Source: Alloalcanivorax xenomutans
GTDB taxonomy: Bacteria > Pseudomonadota > Gammaproteobacteria > Pseudomonadales > Alcanivoracaceae
Length of the DNA: 64,000 nucleotides
Reading direction: 5' to 3'
Assembly: GCF_900217905.1 (NCBI RefSeq)
Contig: NZ_OBMO01000020.1
Location: 1 to 64,000, forward strand
Each line of letters begins with the position of its first letter. The stretch's first letter is position 1. This document shows positions 29,634 through 36,788 of this stretch, in pieces. Below the pieces are notes generated by a model. That model saw only the letters and a program-made list of their open reading frames with translations. It had not been told where the DNA came from and did no database searches. A program made the translations under genes and the position numbers.

Positions 29634-30473
29634 ATGCTCAGTTACCGTCACAGTTATCACGCCGGCAGTTTCGCCGATGTCCTCAAGCATTTGGTGGAAG
29701 TGGCGATCCTCGATCATCTGCGGCTCAAACCGAAGCCGTTCACCGTGCACGATACCCATGGCGGCGCCGGGCGCTATGCCATTGACGACGCGCACATGCA
29801 GAAGACCGGGGAGTACGTGGATGGTATCGCCCGCCTGTTCGGTGAGCGTACCGGCGTGGCCGCGGTGGACCGCTATCTGTCGGTGGTGGCGCAACTCAAT
29901 CCGGTGGGGCGCCTGAGTCACTATCCCGGATCGCCCCTGATTGCCGCCCACCTGCTTCGTGAGCAGGATCGTCTGCAGTGTACCGAGCTGCACAGCACCG
30001 ACTTTGAGCTGCTACGGCAGGAATTCGCTGGTGACAGACGAGTCCGCGTGGAGAAGCTGGACGCCTGGCAGGGTCTCAAGGCGTTGCTGCCGCCGCGGCA
30101 CCGTCGTGGACTGGTTCTGATCGACCCGTCCTATGAACTGGAAGCGGACTACACCCAGGTGGTGGAAGCGGTGCGCCAGGCGTTGCGTAAATTCGCCACC
30201 GCCACCTACGCGATCTGGTATCCGGTGTTGGAACGTAACCGTACCGAGCGCTTCGTGCGCCGGTTCGTGGAAGCGGACATTCCCAACCTGCTGCGCCTGG
30301 AATGTTGCATGCGCGCCGACGCCAGCGGACGTGGCATGACCGGCTCCGGGCTGCTGGTGATCAATCCGCCTTATACTCTGGCGGCAAACATGAAGCAGGC
30401 GATGCCGGTGTTGCAGGCGGCGCTGGGAGACGGTCACGGCCACCACCGGGTGGCGCAGCTTACTGGAGAGTGA
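29634..30473 (+). CDS. rlmJ: 23S rRNA (adenine2030-N6)-methyltransferase RlmJ
   Basis: The 279-residue SAM-dependent methyltransferase modifies A2030 of 23S rRNA. The family N-terminus MLSYRHSYHAGSFADVLKH fixes the start. The catalytic DPPY-type motif appears as IDPSYE near residue 166, and the C-terminal block includes GSGLLVINPPYTL. A SAM-binding region is in VHDTHGGAGRY. It is convergent with lysA. Confidence 0.93.
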   Translation: MLSYRHSYHAGSFADVLKHLVEVAILDHLRLKPKPFTVHDTHGGAGRYAIDDAHMQKTGEYVDGIARLFGERTGVAAVDRYLSVVAQLNPVGRLSHYPGSPLIAAHLLREQDRLQCTELHSTDFELLRQEFAGDRRVRVEKLDAWQGLKALLPPRHRRGLVLIDPSYELEADYTQVVEAVRQALRKFATATYAIWYPVLERNRTERFVRRFVEADIPNLLRLECCMRADASGRGMTGSGLLVINPPYTLAANMKQAMPVLQAALGDGHGHHRVAQLTGE

Positions 30474-30556
30474 GCGGGCAGCGGTACCAGTGTGCCGCGC
30501 GCCAGCGGCCTGCTCCGGTGGTGCTCGGTCCCCGATGGCTGGCGCCTAAGTCCCTG

Positions 30557-31798
30557 TCAGGGCAGCAGCGTTTCCAGCTTGAGCTGATCCTCGATGGTTT
30601 CCCGCTGGCGCACCACGAAGGCCTGATCGCCGTCCACCAGAATCTCCGCCGGCCGGCCACGGCTGTTGTAGTTACTGGCCATGGCGAAACCGTAGGCGCC
30701 GGCGGAACGCACCGCCAGAAGGTCGCCGGCCTCCAGGGCCAGGGCCCGGTCCTTGCCGAGAAAGTCGCCGGTTTCGCACACCGGGCCGACGATGTCCCAG
30801 TCCCGGCAGTCCGCCTCATGGGGCGTCACCGGCACGATGTCCTGCCAGGCGGAATAGAGGCTGGGGCGGATCAGGTCGTTCATGGCGCCGTCGACGATGG
30901 CGAAGTTGCGATGCTCGGTGGGTTTCAGGAACAGCACCTGGGTCAGGAACACGCCGGCATTGGCGGCGATGGCGCGGCCCGGTTCGATGTGTACCGGTAA
31001 CTCGCCGGGAATGTGCCGCAGCAGGGCGGCCACGTAATCCTCGTGGGCCGGTGGTGTTTCGTCGTTGTAAGTGACGCCGAGACCGCCGCCCAGATCCAGG
31101 TGGTGGATCTCGATGCCCAGTTCCTGCAGTTCGGTCAGCAGTGCCAGCACCCGCTCCAGCGCGTCCTCGAACGGCTCCAGACGGGTCAGTTGGCTGCCGA
31201 TGTGGCAGTCGATGCCGAGAATCCGGATGTGCGGTAGTTCCGCCGCCCGTTGATACAACGCCGGCGCCTTGCGGATGTCGACACCGAATTTGTTTTCCTT
31301 GAGGCCGGTGGAGATATACGGATGGGTCTGGGCGTCGACATCCGGATTCACCCGGATGGCGATGGGCGCTTCCTGGTCCAGTTCGCCGGCCACCAGGTTG
31401 AGCAGTTCCAGTTCCGCCGCCGATTCGACGTTGAAGCAATGGATGCCGACCTGCAGGGCACGGGCCATCTCATCGGCGGTCTTGCCGACGCCGGAGAAGA
31501 CGACCTTGTCCGGATCGCCGCCGGCACGCAGCACTCGTTCCAGCTCGCCGCCGGAGACGATGTCGAAACCGGCGCCGCAGCGGGCCAGCACATTGAGCAC
31601 CGCCACATTGCTGTTGGCCTTCACCGCGTAGCAAACCTGATGGGGATGGTCGCCAAAGGCGTCATCGAAGGCGCGGTAGTGCGTCTCCAGGGCGGCCCGG
31701 GAATAGACATACAACGGCGTGCCAAAGCGTTCGGCCAGCAGTGTCAGCGGCAATTCCTCGACGTACAGGGTACCGTCGCGGTAGGGAAAGTGATCCAT
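30557..31798 (-). CDS. lysA: Diaminopimelate decarboxylase
   Basis: The 413-residue PLP enzyme makes lysine from meso-diaminopimelate. The PLP lysine is in VCYAVKANSNVAVL (about residue 58), HIGSQ is conserved in the barrel, and VCETGDFLGKDR carries the active-site cysteine of the fold-III family. The second ATG is chosen because AGGA lies 8 nt upstream and the family starts MDHFPYRDG. It follows the lptM lipoprotein gene by 13 bp in one operon. dapF, normally next, is 4.3 kb away. Confidence 0.95.
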   Translation of the reverse strand: MDHFPYRDGTLYVEELPLTLLAERFGTPLYVYSRAALETHYRAFDDAFGDHPHQVCYAVKANSNVAVLNVLARCGAGFDIVSGGELERVLRAGGDPDKVVFSGVGKTADEMARALQVGIHCFNVESAAELELLNLVAGELDQEAPIAIRVNPDVDAQTHPYISTGLKENKFGVDIRKAPALYQRAAELPHIRILGIDCHIGSQLTRLEPFEDALERVLALLTELQELGIEIHHLDLGGGLGVTYNDETPPAHEDYVAALLRHIPGELPVHIEPGRAIAANAGVFLTQVLFLKPTEHRNFAIVDGAMNDLIRPSLYSAWQDIVPVTPHEADCRDWDIVGPVCETGDFLGKDRALALEAGDLLAVRSAGAYGFAMASNYNSRGRPAEILVDGDQAFVVRQRETIEDQLKLETLLP

Positions 31799-31811
31799 GG
31801 GGCTCATCCTG

Positions 31812-31982
31812 TTAATGCGGGTCCTGGTCCGAATCGTCGTCGTTGTCCACGGCAGGGGCCGTCTCCGTCGCCGGTGGTTGATCCTGGGGCTGGGGCGGCG
31901 GGGCCGGCTCGGCGAAGTAGAGCGGGCCTTTCTGGCCGCAACCGCTCAACAGCACCAACACCAACAGGCTCAATGCACGCAT
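31812..31982 (-). CDS. lptM: LptM (YifL-like) small lipoprotein
   Basis: This 56-residue gene is read directly from the DNA. It begins MRALSLLVLVLLSGCGQKG, with a lipobox LLSGC giving a lipidated Cys15. The invariant GQKGPLY follows, then a proline/aspartate-rich tail ending in a TAA 13 bp before the lysA start. LptM homologues associate with the LPS-transport translocon LptDE and aid its maturation. The lptM-lysA pairing is conserved (lppL-lysA in Pseudomonas). The call is strong despite its size. Confidence 0.92.
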   Translation of the reverse strand: MRALSLLVLVLLSGCGQKGPLYFAEPAPPPQPQDQPPATETAPAVDNDDDSDQDPH

Positions 31983-32096
31983 GAAAGGCTCCGGGAAGCA
32001 GGGTTGAATGCGGCGAGTATAGCGGGTTACCGGGGGTGGATGACACCGCCGCCGGTCACTTTGACGGCGTTCGGCAAGGGATTCTCTCCCCCGGGC

Positions 32097-32124
32097 TTGC
32101 CAAAAAACACCACTGGCCTAATAT
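32097..32124 (+). promoter_or_regulatory. Sigma-70-type promoter upstream of rnk
   Basis: TTGCCA and TAATAT are separated by 16 bp. A transcript from here would start near 32131 and meet a strong terminator within 40 nt, before reaching rnk. Confidence 0.6.
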
Positions 32125-32140
32125 CAGGGAACAACAACCC

Positions 32141-32170
32141 AACGGCGTTCCCATCGGAACGCCGTTTTTA
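32141..32170 (+). terminator. Intrinsic terminator / attenuator in the rnk leader
   Basis: An 11-bp perfect stem (AACGGCGTTCC / GGAACGCCGTT) with a 4-nt loop runs into TTTTTA. No gene precedes it on this strand, only the promoter at 32097. It therefore looks like a premature terminator in the rnk 5' leader, or the end of a tiny RNA. Confidence 0.75.
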
Positions 32171-32250
32171 TAGTGGCCGCCGCCCATGGCGGTCATTCCC
32201 GGACCGTTGCCGGGCCGATAGAAAAAATCGTTGCCGGTGATGTTATGCCC

Positions 32251-32270
32251 GCGCCCCGCGGAAGGGGCGC
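32251..32270 (+). promoter_or_regulatory. Hairpin just before the rnk ribosome-binding site
   Basis: GCGCCCC and GGGGCGC pair around a 6-nt loop, 5 nt before AGGAG. It may influence rnk translation or belong to the leader structure. Confidence 0.45.
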
Positions 32271-32288
32271 TTCCACAGGAGTATGAAC

Positions 32289-32687
32289 ATGTTGCCGCCG
32301 CCTATTACGGTGTCGCGATTGGATGTCAGCCGCATTGAGCCGTTGCTGGAGGACCTGGATGACGACCAGGTGCTGGGATTGGAGGACGAATTGCTGCGAG
32401 CCACGGTGGTGGAACCCCGCAGCATGCCGGCGGATGTGGTGACGATGAACTCCCGGGTCCGCTGCCGTGAGGAAAACAGCGGTCGGGAATGGTCGGTGAC
32501 GCTGGTGTACCCGCAAGACGCCGGCAAGCCCGACACCGTGTCGATATTGGCGCCGGTGGGCGCGGCCTTGCTGGGACTGGCCAAGGGCCAGAGTATCGAC
32601 TGGCCGGGCCGCAATGGCCGAACCCTGCGCATCGTCATCCTTGACGTCGAGTACCAGCCGGAAGCCGCCGGCGACTACGACCTGTGA
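32289..32687 (+). CDS. rnk: Rnk, regulator of nucleoside diphosphate kinase
   Basis: The 132-residue protein has a short N-terminal coiled coil and a GreA/GreB C-terminal-like FKBP domain (about residues 45-130: VTLVYPQDAGKPDTVSILAPVG and ALLGLAKGQSIDW). Rnk binds RNA polymerase and affects NDP-kinase levels. Of two nearby ATGs the second has AGGAG 8 nt upstream and is preferred. A promoter/terminator leader upstream suggests attenuation control. The gene neighbours the lptM-lysA block as in Pseudomonas. Confidence 0.9.
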   Translation: MLPPPITVSRLDVSRIEPLLEDLDDDQVLGLEDELLRATVVEPRSMPADVVTMNSRVRCREENSGREWSVTLVYPQDAGKPDTVSILAPVGAALLGLAKGQSIDWPGRNGRTLRIVILDVEYQPEAAGDYDL

Positions 32688-32752
32688 TCGCGCCGGGCCT
32701 GTGCCCGGCGTTCCCCACCTTGCCGCTTTCATTACCTGAAGAGATAGCCGCC

Positions 32753-33235
32753 ATGAGCCTGGATAGCGTGCGCGCGTTTTTCGCCGAAAAAGCACCGGAG
32801 ATTCGTATCATCGAGCTGGACACCAGTACCGCCACGGTGGCGCTGGCCGCCCAGGCTCACGGTGTCGAGCCCGGGCAGATCGCCAAAACTCTGGCGTTCC
32901 GGGTCGGTGAACGGGAAATCCTGGTGGTGGCTCGCGGTGATGCCCGTATCGATAACCGAAAAATGCGCGCGGTATTCGAGGCCAAAGCGAAAATGCTCGA
33001 CGCGGAAACCGTATTGGCGCTCACCGGCCACCCGGTCGGCGGCGTCTGTCCTTTCGGATTGGCCACGCCACTACCGGTGTACTGCGATCAATCCCTGCGC
33101 CTTTACGACGAAGTGCTTCCCGCCGCCGGCGCCACCCACAGCGCGGTGCGTATCGCGCCGCAGCGGCTGGCGGAGCTGGTGGAAGGCGAATGGGTGGACG
33201 TTTGCCAACTGCCGGAGCCGGCCAACGGGATGTGA
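32753..33235 (+). CDS. YbaK/EbsC-family aminoacyl-tRNA deacylase-like protein
   Basis: The 160-residue YbaK/ProX-type editing domain covers the whole protein. Motifs include QIAKTLAFRVGEREILVVARGDARID (conserved lysine of the family) and GHPVGGVCPFGL, plus the C-terminal AVRIAPQRLAELV. Homologues deacylate mischarged Cys- or Ala-tRNAPro; which one applies here is uncertain. The start is the ATG of MSLDSVRAFF after GAAGAGAT. It probably forms its own short transcription unit after rnk. Confidence 0.88.
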   Translation: MSLDSVRAFFAEKAPEIRIIELDTSTATVALAAQAHGVEPGQIAKTLAFRVGEREILVVARGDARIDNRKMRAVFEAKAKMLDAETVLALTGHPVGGVCPFGLATPLPVYCDQSLRLYDEVLPAAGATHSAVRIAPQRLAELVEGEWVDVCQLPEPANGM

Positions 33236-33245
33236 CGGTGGCTGC

Positions 33246-33812
33246 TCACATCACCGGCACACCAATCAACCAGGGATGCAGGAAAACAGCGAACAGGCCA
33301 TAGGCCACCAGCCCCACCACCACGGTGGTAATGGTGGCGCTGGAGCGGCCGCCGGTCCGGCTGGCGGGCTCCCGCCGGCGGGCGGCGCGGAATGCCAGAA
33401 TCGCCCAGACCAGGAAGGCCGCGAACAGAACGATGTCACCCAGCCGGCCATTGGACAGCAGGTGGGCCAGGGCCCAGACTTTCACCGCCAGCATCATCGG
33501 GTGGCCAAGGCGGGCCTTGATGGCATTGCCTGGCACATAGGCCGCCACCAGCAGAATCAACGCCGGAATCATCAGCAGCACAGTGAGATGGCGCAAGGCC
33601 ACTGGCGGGTTCCAGACAAACACAGGATCAAGCCGGGTCTGACCGTACCCCCAGATCGTCAATACCAGCCCGATCAGGGCCACCAGTGAATAGATCCCCT
33701 TCCAGGCGGGTTCCCCCAGCTGTTGAATCCGGGCCTGGCGCCAGGGCTCGGCGAAGATACGTACGGAATGGACGCCCAGAAACAGCACGAGTCCGATAAT
33801 CATTATTGTCAT
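33246..33812 (-). CDS. NnrU-family membrane protein
   Basis: The 188-residue protein has about five membrane helices and the NnrU pattern: LFLGVHSVRIFAEPWR at the N-terminus and GHPMMLAVKVWALAHLLSNG in the middle. NnrU was named from denitrification clusters, but no nitrogen-oxide genes occur in this window. Related proteins include carotenoid-isomerase (Z-ISO/15-cis-zeta-carotene) homologues, so a heme-dependent redox or isomerase role is possible. AAGGAAG supports the start. The function here is unknown. Confidence 0.82.
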   Translation of the reverse strand: MTIMIIGLVLFLGVHSVRIFAEPWRQARIQQLGEPAWKGIYSLVALIGLVLTIWGYGQTRLDPVFVWNPPVALRHLTVLLMIPALILLVAAYVPGNAIKARLGHPMMLAVKVWALAHLLSNGRLGDIVLFAAFLVWAILAFRAARRREPASRTGGRSSATITTVVVGLVAYGLFAVFLHPWLIGVPVM

Positions 33813-33902
33813 GACTGGCTTCCTTTTAAAAAGGTGGCTATGTCGGTGTGGCAATGCCAATGGAACACTGACCCGGAGCATAGCGGACATGGCGGCGTGG
33901 GG

Positions 33903-34520
33903 TCACCGGGGGTGCCCACTTCGTAGTGCGGTCAGCCACAGAGCCTTGATTTCTTCCACCAGAGTTTCGCTGGAGAGACCTTCGGGAGGTGCCAGTACGG
34001 CGCCGTGGACCTGTGCCTCCACACCTTGCACCAGCAGCAGGGCGCGGGCCTCGGGATGGGGGCCGCCAACACCAAGACGGGTCAATTGCCCGGCCACCGC
34101 CGTGGCCATCAACGTTTCCAGGCGCCGGAACCTCGACATCAGTGCCGCCGATCGGGGTGTTTGCTCGAACAGCAAGCGATGCATGGCGGGGTTGTGCCGG
34201 TGCAATGCCACGGTGGCCTCGATCAACGAGGTCAGGGTTGTTTCCAGGTCCGGACGTTCCTGCTCCAATTGTTGGAAGACGGCGCTCAAGGTCGCGCCGC
34301 TTTCCTCCATATGCCGCTCGCTCAACGCCAGCAGCAGCGCCTCCTTGTTTGGGAAATACTGATACAGCGAGCCGATGGACACACCGGCTCGCTCCGCCAC
34401 CTTGTTGGTGGTGGTGCCGGTATAGCCCCGTTCCCCGAAAAGCTGAGCCGCCGCCTCCAGAATCGCGTCCCAGGTGGCGCGGGAGCGCTGTTGGCGGGGC
34501 TTTTTGCGGATGCCGGTCAT
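33903..34520 (-). CDS. TetR-family regulator
   Basis: The 205-residue protein has an N-terminal helix-turn-helix (about residues 10-58, RSRATWDAILEAAAQLFGERGYTGTT in two parts and GVSIGSLYQYFPNKEALL) and a C-terminal effector domain. The start is the ATG of MTGIRKKPRQQ; the frame remains open another 74 codons upstream, across the divergent promoter. It is divergent from the SRPBCC-like gene, which is the likely target. The ligand is unknown. Confidence 0.87.
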   Translation of the reverse strand: MTGIRKKPRQQRSRATWDAILEAAAQLFGERGYTGTTTNKVAERAGVSIGSLYQYFPNKEALLLALSERHMEESGATLSAVFQQLEQERPDLETTLTSLIEATVALHRHNPAMHRLLFEQTPRSAALMSRFRRLETLMATAVAGQLTRLGVGGPHPEARALLLVQGVEAQVHGAVLAPPEGLSSETLVEEIKALWLTALRSGHPR

Positions 34521-34623
34521 GGCGGTGAATGCGAGTAGCGGCGGACGGCCTGAAATGTGAGATTTACTCGTGTTTGCGTCGACGTGCAATACGCAGCTCG
34601 CCGATAGCCGGCAAGGAGCAACC

Positions 34624-35097
34624 ATGAGCGACCCGATCACACTGCGATTTGAATCCCGCTTATCCGTACCGGAATCCCGAATCTGGCAATGGATCACTTC
34701 GGTGGACGGCATTGCCGCGGAACTGCGCCCGTGGTTACGCATGACGGCGCCGAAGGGGATTCATTCTCTGGATGACGTGGAGGTGCGTTGCGGAACACGC
34801 CTGTTCCGCAGCTATATTTTTCTGTTCGGCATTCTGCCCATCGATTATTCGGACATGACGCTGCTGGCGCTGGACCCGGGCCGGGGCTTCCTGGAACAGT
34901 CTCCCATGGGATCCATGGCGCTGTGGCGTCATGAGCGGCGTATTCTGCCTTGTGAGGATGACCCGGACAGCCATCTGCTGGTGGACCAACTGACGTTCAA
35001 GCCCCGCCTGGCGGCCCCCTTGACGCGATGGTTCATCCGCCGGGTCTTTACCCACCGGCACCGCGTATTGCGGCGCCGGCTCCGCACAGCCGCCTAG
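34624..35097 (+). CDS. SRPBCC-superfamily (START-like) protein
   Basis: The 157-residue protein has the helix-grip pattern of SRPBCC ligand-binding proteins. It opens with LRFESRLSVPESRIWQWITSVDG, has a central beta sheet, and a long C-terminal helix VFTHRHRVLRRRL. Such proteins bind lipids or hydrophobic small molecules. No catalytic motif is visible. It is the sole divergent neighbour of the TetR gene, with AAGGAGCAACC as ribosome-binding region. The ligand is unknown. Confidence 0.72.
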   Translation: MSDPITLRFESRLSVPESRIWQWITSVDGIAAELRPWLRMTAPKGIHSLDDVEVRCGTRLFRSYIFLFGILPIDYSDMTLLALDPGRGFLEQSPMGSMALWRHERRILPCEDDPDSHLLVDQLTFKPRLAAPLTRWFIRRVFTHRHRVLRRRLRTAA

Positions 35098-35150
35098 CCG
35101 GCGCGGCCATCGACCATCGGGAATGATGGAGGAGGTTTCCACCAAAGTGA

Positions 35151-35169
35151 TATAATGATAACAATTCGC
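35151..35169 (+). promoter_or_regulatory. Fur box upstream of fecI-like sigma gene
   Basis: TATAATGATAACAATTCGC matches the 19-bp Fur consensus at 14 positions by eye, 25 nt before the sigma-factor start. Iron-dependent repression is expected. Confidence 0.7.
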
Positions 35170-35194
35170 ATTATTGACTGGGGTGGGGACTGCT

Positions 35195-35716
35195 ATGACG
35201 ATCGCCGGTGAGAAGGAGGCCTTCGAGCGCCGTATCGACCAGTTGTATCACTCCCATTCCGGTTGGCTGAGAGGGTGGCTGCGGCGGCGCCTGGACTGCT
35301 CACATAGCGCCGAGGATCTGACCCAGGATACCTTCATGCGGCTGCTGACCGCCCGTGACCGGGACGGGGTGCTGGCGGTGCGCGAGCCGCGCGCTTACCT
35401 GAGTACCGTGGCCGGTCGCTTGCTGGTGAACCATTATCGGCGCCTGTCCCTGGAACGGACCTACAAGGAAACCCTGGCGCTGCTGCCTCCGGAGCAGGCG
35501 CCTTCGCCGGAATGGCGGCTGGCCTTGCTGGAAACGCTGCAGGAAGTGGATGCTCTCCTGGACCGGTTACCGGAAAAGGTGCGCACCGCTTTTCTCCTGT
35601 CCCAATTGGAAGGGCTGACCTATGCCGCCATCGCCGAACATCTGGTGGTGAGCGAGCGCACCGTGAAACGCTACATGGCCCGGGCCCTGGAAGAATGCAT
35701 TCTGCTGATGGACTGA
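35195..35716 (+). CDS. FecI-type ECF sigma factor
   Basis: The 173-residue iron-starvation sigma factor has region 2 (about residues 15-85: YHSHSGWLRGWLRRRLDCSHSAEDLTQDTFMRLL in parts, then LSTVAGRLLVNHYRR) and region 4 (about 110-165: TYAAIAEHLVVSERTVKRYMARAL). It is followed by an overlapping FecR gene and an STN-containing TonB receptor, the standard cell-surface signalling trio. The second in-frame ATG has the better ribosome-binding site (GGGGTGGGGA). A Fur box lies upstream. Confidence 0.93.
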   Translation: MTIAGEKEAFERRIDQLYHSHSGWLRGWLRRRLDCSHSAEDLTQDTFMRLLTARDRDGVLAVREPRAYLSTVAGRLLVNHYRRLSLERTYKETLALLPPEQAPSPEWRLALLETLQEVDALLDRLPEKVRTAFLLSQLEGLTYAAIAEHLVVSERTVKRYMARALEECILLMD

Positions 35717-36714
35717 ACTCTGATGGGGTAAACAAGGACGGCAGCCAGTCGTTGCAGCGTGAGGTGGCGCGCCGTGCCGCTCACTGGTTCCTGCGCTGGC
35801 GCGAAGCCGATCTGGACGACGCCGAACGCGCCGACCTGGAACGCTGGCGGGCCGCGCATCCGGATCACGAGCGGGCCTGGCAGCGGGCCTTGCGTCTTGC
35901 CGAAACGTTCGAGCGGATCCCCGCCGAAGTGGGTATGCGTACCCTGGATCGCCGCCAGCGTCTGGACCGCCGCGGCGCGCTCAAGCATCTGGCGGTATTG
36001 ATTGGTCTGGCTCCGGCGGCTTATCTGGCGGCGCGCGCGCTGCCCTGGAGCGAGTGGAACGCCAGCTATCGCACCGGTATTGGTGAGCGCCGCGAGCTGG
36101 TCCTCGATGACGGCTCCCGTGTCATGCTTAACACAGGCTCCGCTCTGGACGTGCTGTTTGATCGGGAACAACGGCTGTTATTGTTGCGTGCCGGTGAAAT
36201 TCTGGTGACCAGCGGCGACGATGGCTTGCCACCGTCGCAACGGCATCGCCCACTGCGGGTGCGCACCAGCGAGGGCCTGATCGAGGCTCTGGGCACCCGT
36301 TTCCTGGTACGGCGCGGCTCGGCGGCGTCCACCCGGGTGGCCGTGTTCGAAGGCGCGGTGGTGATTCGCCCCGGCGATGCCTCGGCGTCGGCGTCACCGC
36401 GAGTGTTGCATGCCGGCCAGCAGGCCCGTTTCAGCCATGAGGCAATTGGCTCCACCAAGACCGCACCGCCAGAACTGGCGGCCTGGACCGAAGGGCGGCT
36501 GGTGGCCGATGACATGCCGCTGAGTCGCTTCCTGAAAGAACTGGCGCGCTATCGTCATGGCGTGGTGCGTTGCGATGAAGATGCCGGCGCGCTGCGTATC
36601 AGCGGTACTTTCCAGCTTGATCACAGTGACCAGATCCTGGCGGCGCTGCCGGCCACGGTGCCGGTGGACGTGGCCTTTCTGACGCCCTACTGGGTGACGG
36701 TGCGCGCCCGCTGA
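35695..36714 (+). CDS. FecR-type anti-sigma regulator
   Basis: The 339-residue transmembrane sigma regulator has an N-terminal cytoplasmic DUF4880-like domain (EVARRAAHWFLRWREADLDDAERADLERW in parts, residues about 22-60) and one membrane helix (about 95-115). The periplasmic FecR domain is YRTGIGERRELVLDDGSRVMLNTGSAL and onward, and the C-terminal portion contacts the receptor. The start is taken as the ATG overlapping the sigma gene by 22 bp, with GGA upstream. It relays receptor occupancy to the sigma factor. Confidence 0.9.
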   Translation: MHSADGLNSDGVNKDGSQSLQREVARRAAHWFLRWREADLDDAERADLERWRAAHPDHERAWQRALRLAETFERIPAEVGMRTLDRRQRLDRRGALKHLAVLIGLAPAAYLAARALPWSEWNASYRTGIGERRELVLDDGSRVMLNTGSALDVLFDREQRLLLLRAGEILVTSGDDGLPPSQRHRPLRVRTSEGLIEALGTRFLVRRGSAASTRVAVFEGAVVIRPGDASASASPRVLHAGQQARFSHEAIGSTKTAPPELAAWTEGRLVADDMPLSRFLKELARYRHGVVRCDEDAGALRISGTFQLDHSDQILAALPATVPVDVAFLTPYWVTVRAR

Positions 36715-36788
36715 AATGCGCTGTCCCCTTTTTCCGTTTCGCGTGTCCTTACTGGCAAAGACCTCGCACTGTTTCAGGAAACCCAGTA

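Noticed and set aside
30499-30545. Inverted repeat GCGCCAGC/GCTGGCGC after lysA as terminator
   Set aside because: Arms are only 8 bp with a 31-nt loop and no T-run; too weak to annotate.
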